A stretch of 35,875 nucleotides of DNA from Mucilaginibacter sp. UBA5151 (GCA_002413785.1 DHXR01000084.1:23868-59742), one strand, 5' to 3'; positions 1 to 9,682 are shown, numbered from the stretch's first letter. Translations and numbers: made by a program. Notes: generated by a model not told the origin, from the letters alone.

Positions 1-24
1 GGGGCCTGTTTTGTTTTAATACAA

Positions 25-150
25 TTAGCGCCTATGATGTCTGATCACATGATGTCGTTTGTGATGTTTGTGATATACCGGCTGGGCACTTACCGCACAA
101 TAGCTAAACATAGCTAAAAGCGCAATTACTAATACTTTTGAAGCTTTCAT
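25..150 (-). CDS. small secreted His-rich peptide
   Basis: A 41-residue product starting at the ATG at 150. An upstream in-frame start at 222 exists, but the inner Met is followed directly by a textbook signal peptide (MKASKVLVIALLAMFSYCAVSAQ). The remaining ~18 residues are almost all His, Lys and Arg, in an HxHHxxHH...HH pattern. I infer export to the periplasm or beyond; the His clusters suggest transition-metal or polyanion binding, but no known family is identified. A plausible promoter lies upstream (see 180-208). It is divergent from the envelope cluster on the + strand. Small His-rich exported peptides of this style are, to my knowledge, common and uncharacterised in Sphingobacteriaceae. 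Confidence 0.6.
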   Translation of the reverse strand: MKASKVLVIALLAMFSYCAVSAQPVYHKHHKRHHVIRHHRR

Positions 151-179
151 AAATTCGTTTATTGATTTTAGATATAACT

Positions 180-208
180 CAATTATACAGCAGATTATTG
201 GCTTGCAA
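180..208 (-). promoter_or_regulatory. Bacteroidota-type promoter for the His-rich peptide
   Basis: Read on the - strand, TTG (206-208) is followed after 18 nt by TATAATTG (180-187). This is one mismatch from the -7 consensus TAnnTTTG, with reasonable spacing to the -33 TTG element. It lies about 30 nt from the start codon at 150. Confidence 0.35.
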
Positions 209-326
209 AAACAAAACAGCATGTAACATTATCATGACAGTAAAAAATCCTTTAGCTGTAAAATTGATACTACCGGACAAAAATGCTTTTATACATAAAA
301 TTTAACACTTTTTCTCAACTAATTTC

Positions 327-357
327 TTGGTTTTTAGCATAAAGTCAGGTAAATTTC
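327..357 (+). promoter_or_regulatory. possible promoter of the envelope cluster
   Basis: TTG at about 327-330 and TAAATTTC at 350-357 (one mismatch to TAnnTTTG) are about 20 nt apart and 18 nt upstream of the ATG at 375. The rest of the 151-374 gap shows no other gene. Confidence 0.3.
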
Positions 358-374
358 GGTTTTAACCTGAATTC

Positions 375-1127
375 ATGAGAAAACCAATTTCCCTATCTGT
401 ATCGGCTTGCCTTTTATGTATAGTTATCAGCAAAAATTCTTTTGCACAGGTTGCCCGCACAGACAGCAGTTCGCAGGAATATGCATTTAATAATACATTG
501 ACCCTCTTTTATACAAGCCTCGGGGAACAGTCACCTTTATTTAACGGGCCCGAATACTATTTTTACGACCCCCTGATTAAAGGCAATGCCTACTTTTCAG
601 ATGTGAATGCTTTTGCGCCCGGGTCGGTGCATTATGATGGGGACTTTTATACCGGCGTGCCGATGTTATATGATATTTACAAAGATGAAGTTGTTGTATT
701 GCTGTATAACCATTTTTCAAAATTTTCACTGGTAGATGAAAAAGTAAAAAGTTTTGATTTTTTGGATCATCATTTTGTAAATATTAATGCTGATACACTG
801 CGCAATAATCAGATTTTAACATCCGGCTTTTACGATGAGCTTTATAACGGAAAAACACAGGTATTGGCTAAACGATCCAAAAGCATTCAAACTACAACAG
901 GTTCACAAGCAGGGCCGGAATCTTATTTCGACCCGGAAATCAGCTATTTTTTGAAAAAAAACAACGTTTACTTTAGCTTTAGCAGCAAAGGATCCATGCT
1001 TGGTATTTTAAAAGATAAAAAGAAGGAAATAACGCAATATATTAAAGCCAATCAAATTGACTTTCGGAAAAACCCAGAGGAGGCTATGGTTCAGATAGCA
1101 TCTTATTATGACCATTTAATCAAATAA
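375..1127 (+). CDS. secreted protein of unknown function, upstream of TonB receptor
   Basis: A 250-residue protein with an N-terminal signal peptide (about residues 1-25, ending ...NSFAQ). The mature part is rich in aromatic residues and has no transmembrane segment or catalytic motif I recognise. The C-terminus carries a basic stretch (LKDKKKEITQYIKAN) followed by FRKNPEEAM, a pattern I associate with small periplasmic proteins encoded beside Bacteroidota TonB-dependent receptors. Only 1 nt separates its stop from the receptor's ATG at 1129, so the two are almost certainly co-transcribed and probably work together. The function is unknown. Confidence 0.75.
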   Translation: MRKPISLSVSACLLCIVISKNSFAQVARTDSSSQEYAFNNTLTLFYTSLGEQSPLFNGPEYYFYDPLIKGNAYFSDVNAFAPGSVHYDGDFYTGVPMLYDIYKDEVVVLLYNHFSKFSLVDEKVKSFDFLDHHFVNINADTLRNNQILTSGFYDELYNGKTQVLAKRSKSIQTTTGSQAGPESYFDPEISYFLKKNNVYFSFSSKGSMLGILKDKKKEITQYIKANQIDFRKNPEEAMVQIASYYDHLIK

Positions 1128-1128
1128 T

Positions 1129-3894
1129 ATGAGAAAAACTTATCTTTTAAGTTTCTGCTTCCTGTTTTTTTTACAGATAGTCTCGGCCCAGCAAAGTAGT
1201 GTAAAATTAATCAGCGTTAACTTTCAGCAGGCGACCATCGCACAATTTGTTAACGATATTGAATCCAAAAGCAATTACCATTTTTATTTTGACCCGGTAT
1301 CGTTTGATAGTTTAAAAGTCACCCTGCAGGTAAATGATAAGCCACTGAAAAGTATTTTGGATGCTGTTTTCAAAAACACTAATTTCCATTATGCAATTAC
1401 AAATCAGCAACAAGTATTTCTCACAAAAGGGCGGCAAATAAAAACCGATCTGGCACCTGGCTTTATAGTAACCGCCAACACGCAAGCCAAACAAATACTG
1501 GCAGTCGCTGACTACACCAACGACAAGGACAAAAAGGTAGCTGATGCGACAACTGAAAACAAAATTTATGAAATAGGCATAAAAACCAACAGCATAAAAC
1601 CGGGCACGGCAACGTTAAGCGGTTATATACGTGACATTAAATCAGGCGAAGCTATAGGCGGCGCAAGTATCTATGTGGCAAGTACAAAATCGGGTGTTTC
1701 TACCGACCAGTTTGGGTATTTTACCTTAACGCTAAGCCGTGGCAGGCATATCCTGAACATCCGTGGTTTGGGTATGCGTGACACCCGTCGCCAGATCATT
1801 CTGTTCACTGATGGGAAACTGAATATTGAGATGCAGGAACAAATAAATAGTTTAAAAGAGGTAAAAATATCAGCAGACAAAGTTGTCAATGTGCGCAGTG
1901 TTGAATTAGGCGTAACCCGCCTGGACATTAAAAATATTAAACAAATACCAACTGCATTTGGCGAAACTGATGTTTTAAAAGTTGTACTGACGCTTCCCGG
2001 TGTGACATCTGTTGGCGAAGCTACCACAGGTTTTAACGTACGGGGCGGATCGGCTGATGAAAATTTGATACTGCTTGATGGCGCCACTATTTACAACCCG
2101 GCACATTTCTTTGGATTTTTTGCAGCTTTCAATCCCGATATAGTAAAGGATATAGAATTATATAAGAGCAGCATTCCTGAAAAATTTGGCGGCCGGTTAT
2201 CATCCGTATTAGAAATTACAAATCGCGAGGGTAATAAAAAGATATTTACCGGTTCGGCAGGAATTGGGTTATTAACAAGCCGCTTTAATATTGAAGGACC
2301 AATTGTAAAAGATAAAACTTCATTTATATTCGGCGCCCGTACCACCTATTCAGACTGGCTGCTCAATTTACTACCACAGGCTTACAAAAACAGCTCCGCC
2401 TCCTTTAATGACGCCAACCTTGATATTAGCCACCAGATAAACGATAAAAACAACATTTATCTATCAAGCTATATCAGTAACGATAAGTTCAGGCTGAATA
2501 GCGACACCACATACGCCTACAGCAATAAAAGTATTGTGCTAAAATGGAAGCACAATTTTAACACCAAATTATTTAGTCTGATCAGTGCAGGCTTTGACAA
2601 GTATCAATATTCTATATCAAGCACCGCAAATCCGGTAAATGGATATAGCCTGGCTTCAAATATAAGTCAGTCCAACTTCAAAGCCGATTTTACCTATTAT
2701 TTAAGCAACAAGCATACGATCAATTTTGGCCTAAGCTCAATTCTTTATCATAATAATGCAGGCTCATTTGAACCTGATGGAAGTCGGTCTCTGGTAATTC
2801 CCCAGGTTTTAGCGCAGGAGCAAGCACTGGAAAGCGCATTATACCTCGGCGACAAATACGATGTCACTCCTAATCTGTCCATCAGCGCGGGTGTGCGTTT
2901 TAACATTTATAATTACCTCGGACCGCAAACGGTTGATTCGTATGCGCCAAATCTGCCAAAAGAGCCGAACAATGTACTTGATAGTATCGCTTACCAAAGC
3001 GGCAAAATTATTAATACTTATGCGGCACCCGACATCAGGCTCTCTGCACGTTATTTGTTAAATGACGATTTATCCATAAAGGCAGGTTATAATACCTTAC
3101 ACCAATATCTTCATTTGTTAACCAACTCTACATCCATTTCACCCACCGATGTATATAAGTTAAGCGACCCCAACATTAAGCCCGAGTATGGCGACCAGGC
3201 ATCATTGGGGATATTTAAAAATGCAAAAGCAAATACAATAGAAATGTCTGTTGAAGTATATTATAAGCGGCTTAGAAATTACCTTGATTACAAAAGCGGG
3301 GCTGAATTAGTCTTGAATCAGCATATTGAACAGGCAGTTATTAGCGATCAGGGTAAAGCGTACGGCGCCGAGTTTCTACTAAAGAAAACAGCTGGAAAAT
3401 TAAACGGATGGATCAGTTACACCTATTCGCGCACATTATTAAAGCAGGACGACCCCGCGGCGGGGCAATTTATAAATGGCGGCTCATGGTATCCGGCAAG
3501 CTGGGACAAGCCAAGTGCATTTAACTTTACCGGTAACTACAAGTTTACCCACAGGTATAGTATTTCGCTGGATATAGCTTACAGCACCGGCAGGCCAATC
3601 ACGCTGCCAATAGCAAAATACGGGTATGCAGGTTCTGAAAGGGTTTTTTATTCGGACAGAAATGAGTACCGGATACCGGATTATTTCAGATCGGACTTTT
3701 CAATAAATATTGAAGGTAACCATAAAGTACACCAAAAGACGCACAATTCATGGACTGTCGGCGTTTATAATTTAACAGGCAGGCAAAATGCTTACTCAAC
3801 TTTTTTTACTGAACAGGGCGGGGTAATAAGCGGTTATAAACTATCCATATTCGCCACGCCTATTCCATTTATTAATTATAATATCAGGTTTTAA
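1129..3894 (+). CDS. TonB-dependent outer-membrane receptor with STN and carboxypeptidase-like domains
   Basis: A 921-residue outer-membrane receptor. A signal peptide (1-20) is followed by an STN secretin/TonB N-terminal domain (about 25-100: VNFQQATIAQFVNDIESKS...), a linker, a carboxypeptidase-regulatory-like beta sandwich (about 160-240: LSGYIRDIKSGEAIGGASIYV), a plug (about 265-370, including VRGGSADENLILLDGATIYNP as LLDG-type plug signature), then a 22-strand-style barrel ending in Phe (INYNIRF). The STN domain is typical of receptors that signal through FecR/anti-sigma partners, but no fecR or sigma gene lies in this window. The downstream DUF4249 ATG overlaps the stop codon by 1 nt (TAATG), so translation is coupled. 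The substrate cannot be told from sequence. Confidence 0.93.
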   Translation: MRKTYLLSFCFLFFLQIVSAQQSSVKLISVNFQQATIAQFVNDIESKSNYHFYFDPVSFDSLKVTLQVNDKPLKSILDAVFKNTNFHYAITNQQQVFLTKGRQIKTDLAPGFIVTANTQAKQILAVADYTNDKDKKVADATTENKIYEIGIKTNSIKPGTATLSGYIRDIKSGEAIGGASIYVASTKSGVSTDQFGYFTLTLSRGRHILNIRGLGMRDTRRQIILFTDGKLNIEMQEQINSLKEVKISADKVVNVRSVELGVTRLDIKNIKQIPTAFGETDVLKVVLTLPGVTSVGEATTGFNVRGGSADENLILLDGATIYNPAHFFGFFAAFNPDIVKDIELYKSSIPEKFGGRLSSVLEITNREGNKKIFTGSAGIGLLTSRFNIEGPIVKDKTSFIFGARTTYSDWLLNLLPQAYKNSSASFNDANLDISHQINDKNNIYLSSYISNDKFRLNSDTTYAYSNKSIVLKWKHNFNTKLFSLISAGFDKYQYSISSTANPVNGYSLASNISQSNFKADFTYYLSNKHTINFGLSSILYHNNAGSFEPDGSRSLVIPQVLAQEQALESALYLGDKYDVTPNLSISAGVRFNIYNYLGPQTVDSYAPNLPKEPNNVLDSIAYQSGKIINTYAAPDIRLSARYLLNDDLSIKAGYNTLHQYLHLLTNSTSISPTDVYKLSDPNIKPEYGDQASLGIFKNAKANTIEMSVEVYYKRLRNYLDYKSGAELVLNQHIEQAVISDQGKAYGAEFLLKKTAGKLNGWISYTYSRTLLKQDDPAAGQFINGGSWYPASWDKPSAFNFTGNYKFTHRYSISLDIAYSTGRPITLPIAKYGYAGSERVFYSDRNEYRIPDYFRSDFSINIEGNHKVHQKTHNSWTVGVYNLTGRQNAYSTFFTEQGGVISGYKLSIFATPIPFINYNIRF

Positions 3895-5093
3895 TGTTTA
3901 TGAAAGCTAACTTTAAGTACAGTATATATTTAGTGCTTTTAACCACAATTGTTTGTTGTAAAAAGCCATATAACCCGCCGGCAATAAGTTCGCCCGGCAG
4001 TTACCTTGTTGTAGAAGGGGCGATAAACAGCGGATCAGACCAAACCACCATTAGGTTAAGCCGAACTATTAATCTATCAAGCGCAGTTACCTTAAATCCG
4101 GAATTGCACGCAATTGTTGCGGTGCAAAGCGACCAGAATATTAATTTTCCACTAACAGAAACTACTAATGGTTATTATGTTTCGGGCGGGTTAAACCTCG
4201 ACAATTCACATAAGTATAGGTTAAGCATAAAAACATCCAACAATGAACAGTATTATTCTGACTATGTTCCGGTGTTAAATTCCCCACCTATTGACAGCGT
4301 GAATTTTACTATCACCAATAATGGGATCAATATTTATTCTAACACCCATGATGCTACAAATAATGTAAAATATTATCGTTGGGATTTCCAGGAAACCTGG
4401 ATATTCCATTCAAATTACGATTCAGGTTTTTACTCAAACGGCGATACCGTATTGGCAAGGCCCGCAAATGAACAGATATATACCTGCTGGGGAAATGACA
4501 CTTCAAGCACCATTATCATTAATTCAACCGCTAAACTGTCAAAAAATGTGCTTATTGATAACCTGCTGACTTCTGTTCCCTCTACTTCTATAAAATTGGG
4601 TTCTGAGTATAGTATCCTCGTCAGGCAATACGCATTAACGGCAGATGCTTATACCTTTTGGACAAATTTAAAAAAGAACACCGAACAATTGGGAAGCATA
4701 TTTGACGCCCAGCCATCGCAGATCAACGGCAATATACATTCAGCCACCAACCCGCTGGAGCCCGTTATAGGCTATATTAGTGTAGGCACCACATCAAGCC
4801 AAAGAATATTTATCAAAAATAGACAGTTGCCGGCCTGGTTGCCAACACCTGCCTATCCAAATTGTCAGCTTGATACGGAGCTTTACGTTTACTATGCGCC
4901 GGGTGCTAAAACCCCGGTTAACCAGGTAAATGAATTTATTAATTACAATAAAGGAGCTCAATTTCCTTTGATTCCTGTTTCACCAATTAGTCGGCCAGGG
5001 TCCCCTCCGCTTGGATATACGGCAGCAGAGCCTGTTTGCGTGGATTGTACATTAAGGGGAACAAACATTCAACCGGTTTTTTGGAAATATTGA
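3894..5093 (+). CDS. DUF4249-family lipoprotein
   Basis: A 399-residue protein. The start at 3894 overlaps the receptor stop; a second Met at 3900 is equally possible. A hydrophobic N-terminus ends in TIVCCKK, a lipoprotein signal with Cys21/22 as lipidation site. The mature region starts with YLVVEGAINSGSDQTTIRLSRT, the usual opening of DUF4249 proteins, and continues as beta-rich sequence with several Cys near the C-terminus (CVDC). In Bacteroidota these lipoproteins are encoded right after an STN/TonB receptor, as here, and likely act as its surface or periplasmic partner. No biochemical role is established to my knowledge. Confidence 0.85.
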   Translation: MFMKANFKYSIYLVLLTTIVCCKKPYNPPAISSPGSYLVVEGAINSGSDQTTIRLSRTINLSSAVTLNPELHAIVAVQSDQNINFPLTETTNGYYVSGGLNLDNSHKYRLSIKTSNNEQYYSDYVPVLNSPPIDSVNFTITNNGINIYSNTHDATNNVKYYRWDFQETWIFHSNYDSGFYSNGDTVLARPANEQIYTCWGNDTSSTIIINSTAKLSKNVLIDNLLTSVPSTSIKLGSEYSILVRQYALTADAYTFWTNLKKNTEQLGSIFDAQPSQINGNIHSATNPLEPVIGYISVGTTSSQRIFIKNRQLPAWLPTPAYPNCQLDTELYVYYAPGAKTPVNQVNEFINYNKGAQFPLIPVSPISRPGSPPLGYTAAEPVCVDCTLRGTNIQPVFWKY

Positions 5094-5123
5094 TGCAACC
5101 CAATCATAAAAAAAGTATTGATT

Positions 5124-7502
5124 ATGAGAAATACCATACAAACCATTAAAATAGCGTTGTTAGCAGTAACGTTTTCCCTGCTTTTTTTTAGCAGCAGCGC
5201 CCAGGTTATACAGGAGGTGCAAAATAGTTTTAACCTGTATAAGCAAACCGCCTTGCAGGAGAAAATATTTGTTCATACAGACAAAAACGTATATCTGCCG
5301 GGAGAGATATTATGGTTTAAAGTTTATTGTGTTGACGGCAATGACCATAAACCGCTTAACCTGAGCAAAGTGGTTTATGTTGAAATTTTAGACAACAGCC
5401 AGAACCCGGTAGTGCAGGCCAAGGTTTTGATGAAAAATGGTATGGGCAATGGTTCACTATATATCCCGGTGTCGGTTAATACAGGTAATTGCAGGTTCAG
5501 GGCATATACCAGCTGGATGAAGAATTTTAGTCCGGATTTTTATTTTGAGAAACAAATTTCGCTTATAAATCCATTAAAATCCCCCGAAGCCATTGTTGCA
5601 ACAACGGCGCCTGCCTATGATGTGCAGTTTTTCCCGGAGGGCGGTAATTTAGTAAGCGGCTTAAAAAGCAAGGTGGCCTTTAAGGCTGTCGGACAAAACG
5701 GCAAAGGTGTAAAAGTGGTAGGCCTTGTTATTGATCAGCATAATGATACCGTGGCCCGGTTTAAATCATTAAAATTTGGCATGGGCAGCTTTTCATTTAC
5801 ACCAGCTTCCAATAATACATATAAGGCTATTATTAAAACAGATAATAATACGCCAATCACAAAAAACCTTCCCGATATTAATACCCGCGGTTATGTGATG
5901 GCCATGGCAGATGACGGCAGCGGGCAATTGGATGTATCTGTAAAAACCACTGATAATTCCACGGGGAATGTGTACCTGTTTGTGCATACACGGCAAACGG
6001 TAAAAGCGGCCGAAACCGCTGTAATCACAAATGGAACCGCCCATTTTTTAGTCGATAAAAACGCATTGGGCGATGGTATTTCACATTTTACTGTTTTTAA
6101 CAGCGCCAAACAACCTGTTTGCGAAAGACTATGGTTTAAACGGCCCGCGCAGCAATTGTTTATTGACGCCGGAACTGACCAGCAACAATACGGCGTTCGA
6201 AAAAAGGTAAATGTCAATATTTTGGCAAAAGATAAATCGGGTAACGCATTAAATGCCGGTCTGTCAATGTCCGTTTATCGCGTGGATTCATTACAGACCA
6301 TTGACCAAAGCGATATTTCATCTTATCTATGGCTAAGTTCTGACCTGAAAGGGCAAATAGAATCACCGGATTATTATTTCAAAAATGCCAATGCCGAAAC
6401 AGAAGAAGCATTGGATAATTTGCTGCTTACCCAGGGCTGGAGAAGGTTTCAATGGAACAAAGTGCTGGAAAACAAACCGGCAGATTTTGCCTTTTTACCG
6501 GAATATACCGGGCATATCGTTAATGCAAGGATAATAAATACGGAAAGCGGGGCGCCGGCCAAAAATATTATCACTTACCTGGGAATCCCCGGAAAAAGGG
6601 TGCAGCTATATACCTCTAAAAGCGATTCAACCGGACATTTGCTGTATGCTACAAAAGACTTTTATGGCCCAAATGAGCTTATTGCACAAACCAATCAATT
6701 AATTGACAGTGCCTGCCGGATTGATATTTTAAGCCCGTTTTCAGAGCAATACACTAAAACCCCTCTGCCAGGGTTTGTGTTTAGCGCAGGTATGGCCGGG
6801 GCGTTACAGGAACATAGCCTGGGGATACAGGTGCTGAATATTTATTCCGGAAATTTAATTAAACGCTATTATGATCCGTCAGTTGATAGCAGCGCATTTT
6901 ATGGAAAACCCTATAAAACGTATAAACTTGACGACTATACCCGATTCACCACGATGGAAGAAGATTTACGTGAATATGTTTCTGAAGATAACATCGTAAA
7001 TACAAGAGGGAATTTTCACATCAAAGTTTTAAACGACCGTGGCTTTTTAGACAGCGACCCGCTTGTGTTGCTTGATGGTGTTCCTGTTTTTAATATTAAC
7101 AAAGTATTTACCGTTGACCCTTTAAAAGTAAAAAAACTGGAAGTGGTACCTTTCAGATATTACTATGGTCCGGTAGTGGAAGAAGGCATATTTAGCTTTA
7201 CCACCTATAAAGGCGATCTTGGCGGGGTTGAACTTGATCCGCACGCCGTTGTAATTGATTACGAGGGACTGCAATTACGCAGGGAGTTTTACTCGCCTGT
7301 ATATGATACCGAAACGCAGGCGGCAAGCAGGATCCCCGATTTCAGAAATGTTTTATACTGGTCGCCATCCGTTGCCGAACAGGGAAAAGGTAATGTTTCC
7401 TTTTATACTTCGGACCAAACCGGCAAATACGTTGGTGTAGTGCAGGGACTTACCCAAAAAGGCGATGCCGCAGCACATTATTTTACGTTTGAGGTGAAAT
7501 AG
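5124..7502 (+). CDS. MG2-domain / TonB plug-like periplasmic protein
   Basis: A 792-residue protein. I chose the ATG at 5124, because it precedes a clean signal peptide (MRNTIQTIKIALLAVTFSLL...SSSAQ); a TTG at 5118 is less likely. Residues ~40-140 match macroglobulin MG2-like domains (FVHTDKNVYLPGEILWFKVY, then strands and 'RAYTSWMKNF'). The middle holds LLLTQGWRRFQW, a signature of this large Bacteroidota family. Near the C-terminus DPLVLLDGVPVFNINKVFTV resembles a TonB receptor plug, but no barrel follows. It closes the envelope cluster, 30 nt after the DUF4249 gene. Its exact job is unknown; a scaffold or partner for the receptor is an inference. Its stop lies 2 nt from the end of the convergent cimA gene. 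Confidence 0.8.
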   Translation: MRNTIQTIKIALLAVTFSLLFFSSSAQVIQEVQNSFNLYKQTALQEKIFVHTDKNVYLPGEILWFKVYCVDGNDHKPLNLSKVVYVEILDNSQNPVVQAKVLMKNGMGNGSLYIPVSVNTGNCRFRAYTSWMKNFSPDFYFEKQISLINPLKSPEAIVATTAPAYDVQFFPEGGNLVSGLKSKVAFKAVGQNGKGVKVVGLVIDQHNDTVARFKSLKFGMGSFSFTPASNNTYKAIIKTDNNTPITKNLPDINTRGYVMAMADDGSGQLDVSVKTTDNSTGNVYLFVHTRQTVKAAETAVITNGTAHFLVDKNALGDGISHFTVFNSAKQPVCERLWFKRPAQQLFIDAGTDQQQYGVRKKVNVNILAKDKSGNALNAGLSMSVYRVDSLQTIDQSDISSYLWLSSDLKGQIESPDYYFKNANAETEEALDNLLLTQGWRRFQWNKVLENKPADFAFLPEYTGHIVNARIINTESGAPAKNIITYLGIPGKRVQLYTSKSDSTGHLLYATKDFYGPNELIAQTNQLIDSACRIDILSPFSEQYTKTPLPGFVFSAGMAGALQEHSLGIQVLNIYSGNLIKRYYDPSVDSSAFYGKPYKTYKLDDYTRFTTMEEDLREYVSEDNIVNTRGNFHIKVLNDRGFLDSDPLVLLDGVPVFNINKVFTVDPLKVKKLEVVPFRYYYGPVVEEGIFSFTTYKGDLGGVELDPHAVVIDYEGLQLRREFYSPVYDTETQAASRIPDFRNVLYWSPSVAEQGKGNVSFYTSDQTGKYVGVVQGLTQKGDAAAHYFTFEVK

Positions 7503-7504
7503 CT

Positions 7505-9022
7505 TTATATTATATTCAGCATTTTCTGAGTGGCCTTAATAGCGCAAACCGTCTGATCCGAATCCAGACCACGGGTGATGAATTTCTTCTTATCGGTTTC
7601 CCAGGTGATGATGGTTTCACAAAGGGCATCGGAGCTGCTGCCGGGGGCTATTCTCACTGCGTAATCAACAAGCTTTGGTAAACTTCTTTTTTTCTTAGCA
7701 TAAACCATTGCCAGCGCATTCATAAAAGCATCAAACTGGCCATCGCCCTGGGCGTTTTCTTCAAACTTTTCTCCGTCTATCTTTACAGAGATAGTTACTG
7801 ACGGATGCAAACCCATAGCATGCACCAATACGTACGACTCCACTATAACCTTCTCTTCATAAAGGCTGCTATCCAAAACATCAGAGATGATATAAGGCAG
7901 GTCTTCTTTAGTTACCGTTTCCTTTTTATCACCCAGTTCAATAACACGCTGGGTAACTTTCTTCAGGTCGGCGTCATTTAACTTTAAGCCTAATTCCTGC
8001 AGGTTTTTTTCAATGTTAGCTTTGCCGGAAGTTTTCCCCAGGGCATATTCTCTTTTTCTTCCAAACCGCTCCGGCAGCAGGTCGTTAAAATACAAATTGT
8101 TCTTGTTGTCCCCGTCGGCATGTATGCCTGCGGTTTGGGTAAACACATTGTCGCCAACAATTGGTTTATTCGAGGGGATTCTTACCCCCGAAAATGTTTC
8201 AACCAGCTTACTTACCTTATAAATGGAAGATTCTTTAATCCCGATTTCAACTTCGGGTACGAAGTCATTTATAACAGCAACGGCGCTGGCCATTGCGGCA
8301 TTTCCGGCCCTTTCGCCCATGCCGTTTACTGTTAAGTGCAAGCCATTTGCACCGGCCCTTACCGCTTCCAAAACATTGGCAGTGCCCAGGTCGTAATCAT
8401 TATGGGCATGGTAATCAAAATGAACATTGGGATACCTTGACCTGATATCGGTTATAAAATTAAAAGTTTCAAAAGGCGTTAATACACCCAGCGTATCCGG
8501 CAACAATATCCTTTTTACCGGTTGTGTTATCAAAAAATCCAAATACTGGTACACGTATTCGGGCGAATTGCGCATGCCATTGCTCCAGTCCTCAAGGTAA
8601 ACATTGGTTAAAATATTTTTGCTTTGGGCCAGTTCAATCACATGCTTTATTTCAGCAAAATGTTGTTCAGGCGTTTTTTTGAGTTGATGTGTTAAATGGT
8701 TTAATGAGCCCTTGGTTAACAGGTTCTGCACTTTAACCCCCGAATTTACCATCCAGTCGATAGAAACACCGTTATCCACAAACGACAGTACTTCAATGCG
8801 ATCTGCATATCCGTTTTCCTCTGCCCAGCTTAAAATGCTTTTAACCGCCTGAAACTCCCCTTCAGATACACGTGCAGAAGCGATTTCAACCCTGTCAACA
8901 TTGAGCTCTCCCAATAATAACTGGGTTATTGTTAGTTTTTCTGACATGGAGAAAGACACGCCCGATGTTTGTTCCCCATCGCGGAGTGTAGTATCCATTA
9001 TCTCTATTTTCCTTCTTTCCAT
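7505..9022 (-). CDS. cimA: (R)-citramalate synthase, Leptospira type, with regulatory domain
   Basis: A 505-residue enzyme of the LeuA/HOA-aldolase superfamily. It condenses pyruvate with acetyl-CoA to (R)-citramalate, the first step of the threonine-independent isoleucine route. The TIM-barrel signatures are LRDGE (13-17) and the metal-binding HAHND (205-209); the C-terminal ~140 residues form the LeuA allosteric (dimer) domain, ending GLDSDQTVCAIKATQKMLN. The sequence resembles Leptospira citramalate synthase as I remember it (LNVDRVEIASARVS, LLTKGSL, NVYLEDWSNG, FGRKR.YALGK), far more than the second LeuA-like gene in this operon. It starts 4 nt after leuD and is the last gene of the cluster. 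Automatic annotation may call it 2-isopropylmalate synthase. Confidence 0.82.
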   Translation of the reverse strand: MERRKIEIMDTTLRDGEQTSGVSFSMSEKLTITQLLLGELNVDRVEIASARVSEGEFQAVKSILSWAEENGYADRIEVLSFVDNGVSIDWMVNSGVKVQNLLTKGSLNHLTHQLKKTPEQHFAEIKHVIELAQSKNILTNVYLEDWSNGMRNSPEYVYQYLDFLITQPVKRILLPDTLGVLTPFETFNFITDIRSRYPNVHFDYHAHNDYDLGTANVLEAVRAGANGLHLTVNGMGERAGNAAMASAVAVINDFVPEVEIGIKESSIYKVSKLVETFSGVRIPSNKPIVGDNVFTQTAGIHADGDNKNNLYFNDLLPERFGRKREYALGKTSGKANIEKNLQELGLKLNDADLKKVTQRVIELGDKKETVTKEDLPYIISDVLDSSLYEEKVIVESYVLVHAMGLHPSVTISVKIDGEKFEENAQGDGQFDAFMNALAMVYAKKKRSLPKLVDYAVRIAPGSSSDALCETIITWETDKKKFITRGLDSDQTVCAIKATQKMLNII

Positions 9023-9026
9023 TAAT

Positions 9027-9623
9027 CTAAAGCGGGAGGTTTACTGCAAATTCCTGGATCTCTTTTTTGATGCTTTGCAGGTAATCCAGGTCATCAAATC
9101 CGTTCAGCATATTGTCCTTTTTGTAAGGGCTTATCTCGAATGTTTCCTTTTCTCCGGTAGCTAAAAGCGTAATGGTTTGATCAGGTAAATTCACTTCGAT
9201 CTCTGTTTTCGGATCGGCAATAACAGCCGTAAATATTTTCTCAGCAAATTCAGGGCTAACCTGAACAGGCAATACCCCCACATTTAAGCAGTTATTTCTG
9301 AAAATATCAGCAAAAAAGCTGGATACTACGCACCTGAAACCGTAATCGTAAACCGCCCATGCAGCGTGTTCCCTTGACGAGCCTGAGCCGAAGTTTTTGC
9401 CGCCAACCAATATTTTACCACCGTAAACGGGACTGTTTAATACGAAATCCTTTTTAGGGGTATTATCAGGATTGTACCGCCAGTCGCGGAAAAGGTTATC
9501 CCCAAATCCAACACGTTCTGTCGCTTTTAAAAAGCGCGCAGGAATTATTTGGTCTGTATCCACATTTTCTATCGGTAGCGGTACAGCAGTGCTTGTCAGT
9601 ATATTAAATTTATCGTAAGCCAT
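9027..9623 (-). CDS. leuD: 3-isopropylmalate dehydratase small subunit
   Basis: A 198-residue swivel-domain subunit of isopropylmalate isomerase, the usual length. Visible signatures are NVDTDQIIPARFLK near residue 20 and NFGSGSSREHAAWAV around 77-91. With LeuC it isomerises 2- to 3-isopropylmalate and, with CimA present, also citramalate to 3-methylmalate. The ATG at 9623 has an AT-rich leader; two copies of the AATCGGTGAAATCA repeat lie 13 nt upstream. It is followed 4 nt later by cimA. Confidence 0.95.
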   Translation of the reverse strand: MAYDKFNILTSTAVPLPIENVDTDQIIPARFLKATERVGFGDNLFRDWRYNPDNTPKKDFVLNSPVYGGKILVGGKNFGSGSSREHAAWAVYDYGFRCVVSSFFADIFRNNCLNVGVLPVQVSPEFAEKIFTAVIADPKTEIEVNLPDQTITLLATGEKETFEISPYKKDNMLNGFDDLDYLQSIKKEIQEFAVNLPL

Positions 9624-9636
9624 TATTTTATTTTTT

Positions 9637-9670
9637 TGATTTCACCGATTATATTTTGATTTCACCGATG
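9637..9670 (-). repeat. repeat family A, two copies before leuD
   Basis: Two 14-mers TGATTTCACCGAT(T/G) on the + strand (9637-9650, 9657-9670), which read AATCGGTGAAATCA in the direction of leuD. The nearer copy ends 13 nt before the leuD ATG. Confidence 0.8.
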
Positions 9671-9682
9671 ACCTGTTTTTGC

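Noticed and set aside
1671..2087. 138-codon frame antisense to the TonB receptor
   Set aside because: Overlaps a well-supported gene with full domain structure; no recognisable protein features.
7495..7510. Terminator between the convergent envelope and leu genes
   Set aside because: Only 2 nt separate the stop codons and no hairpin is present there.
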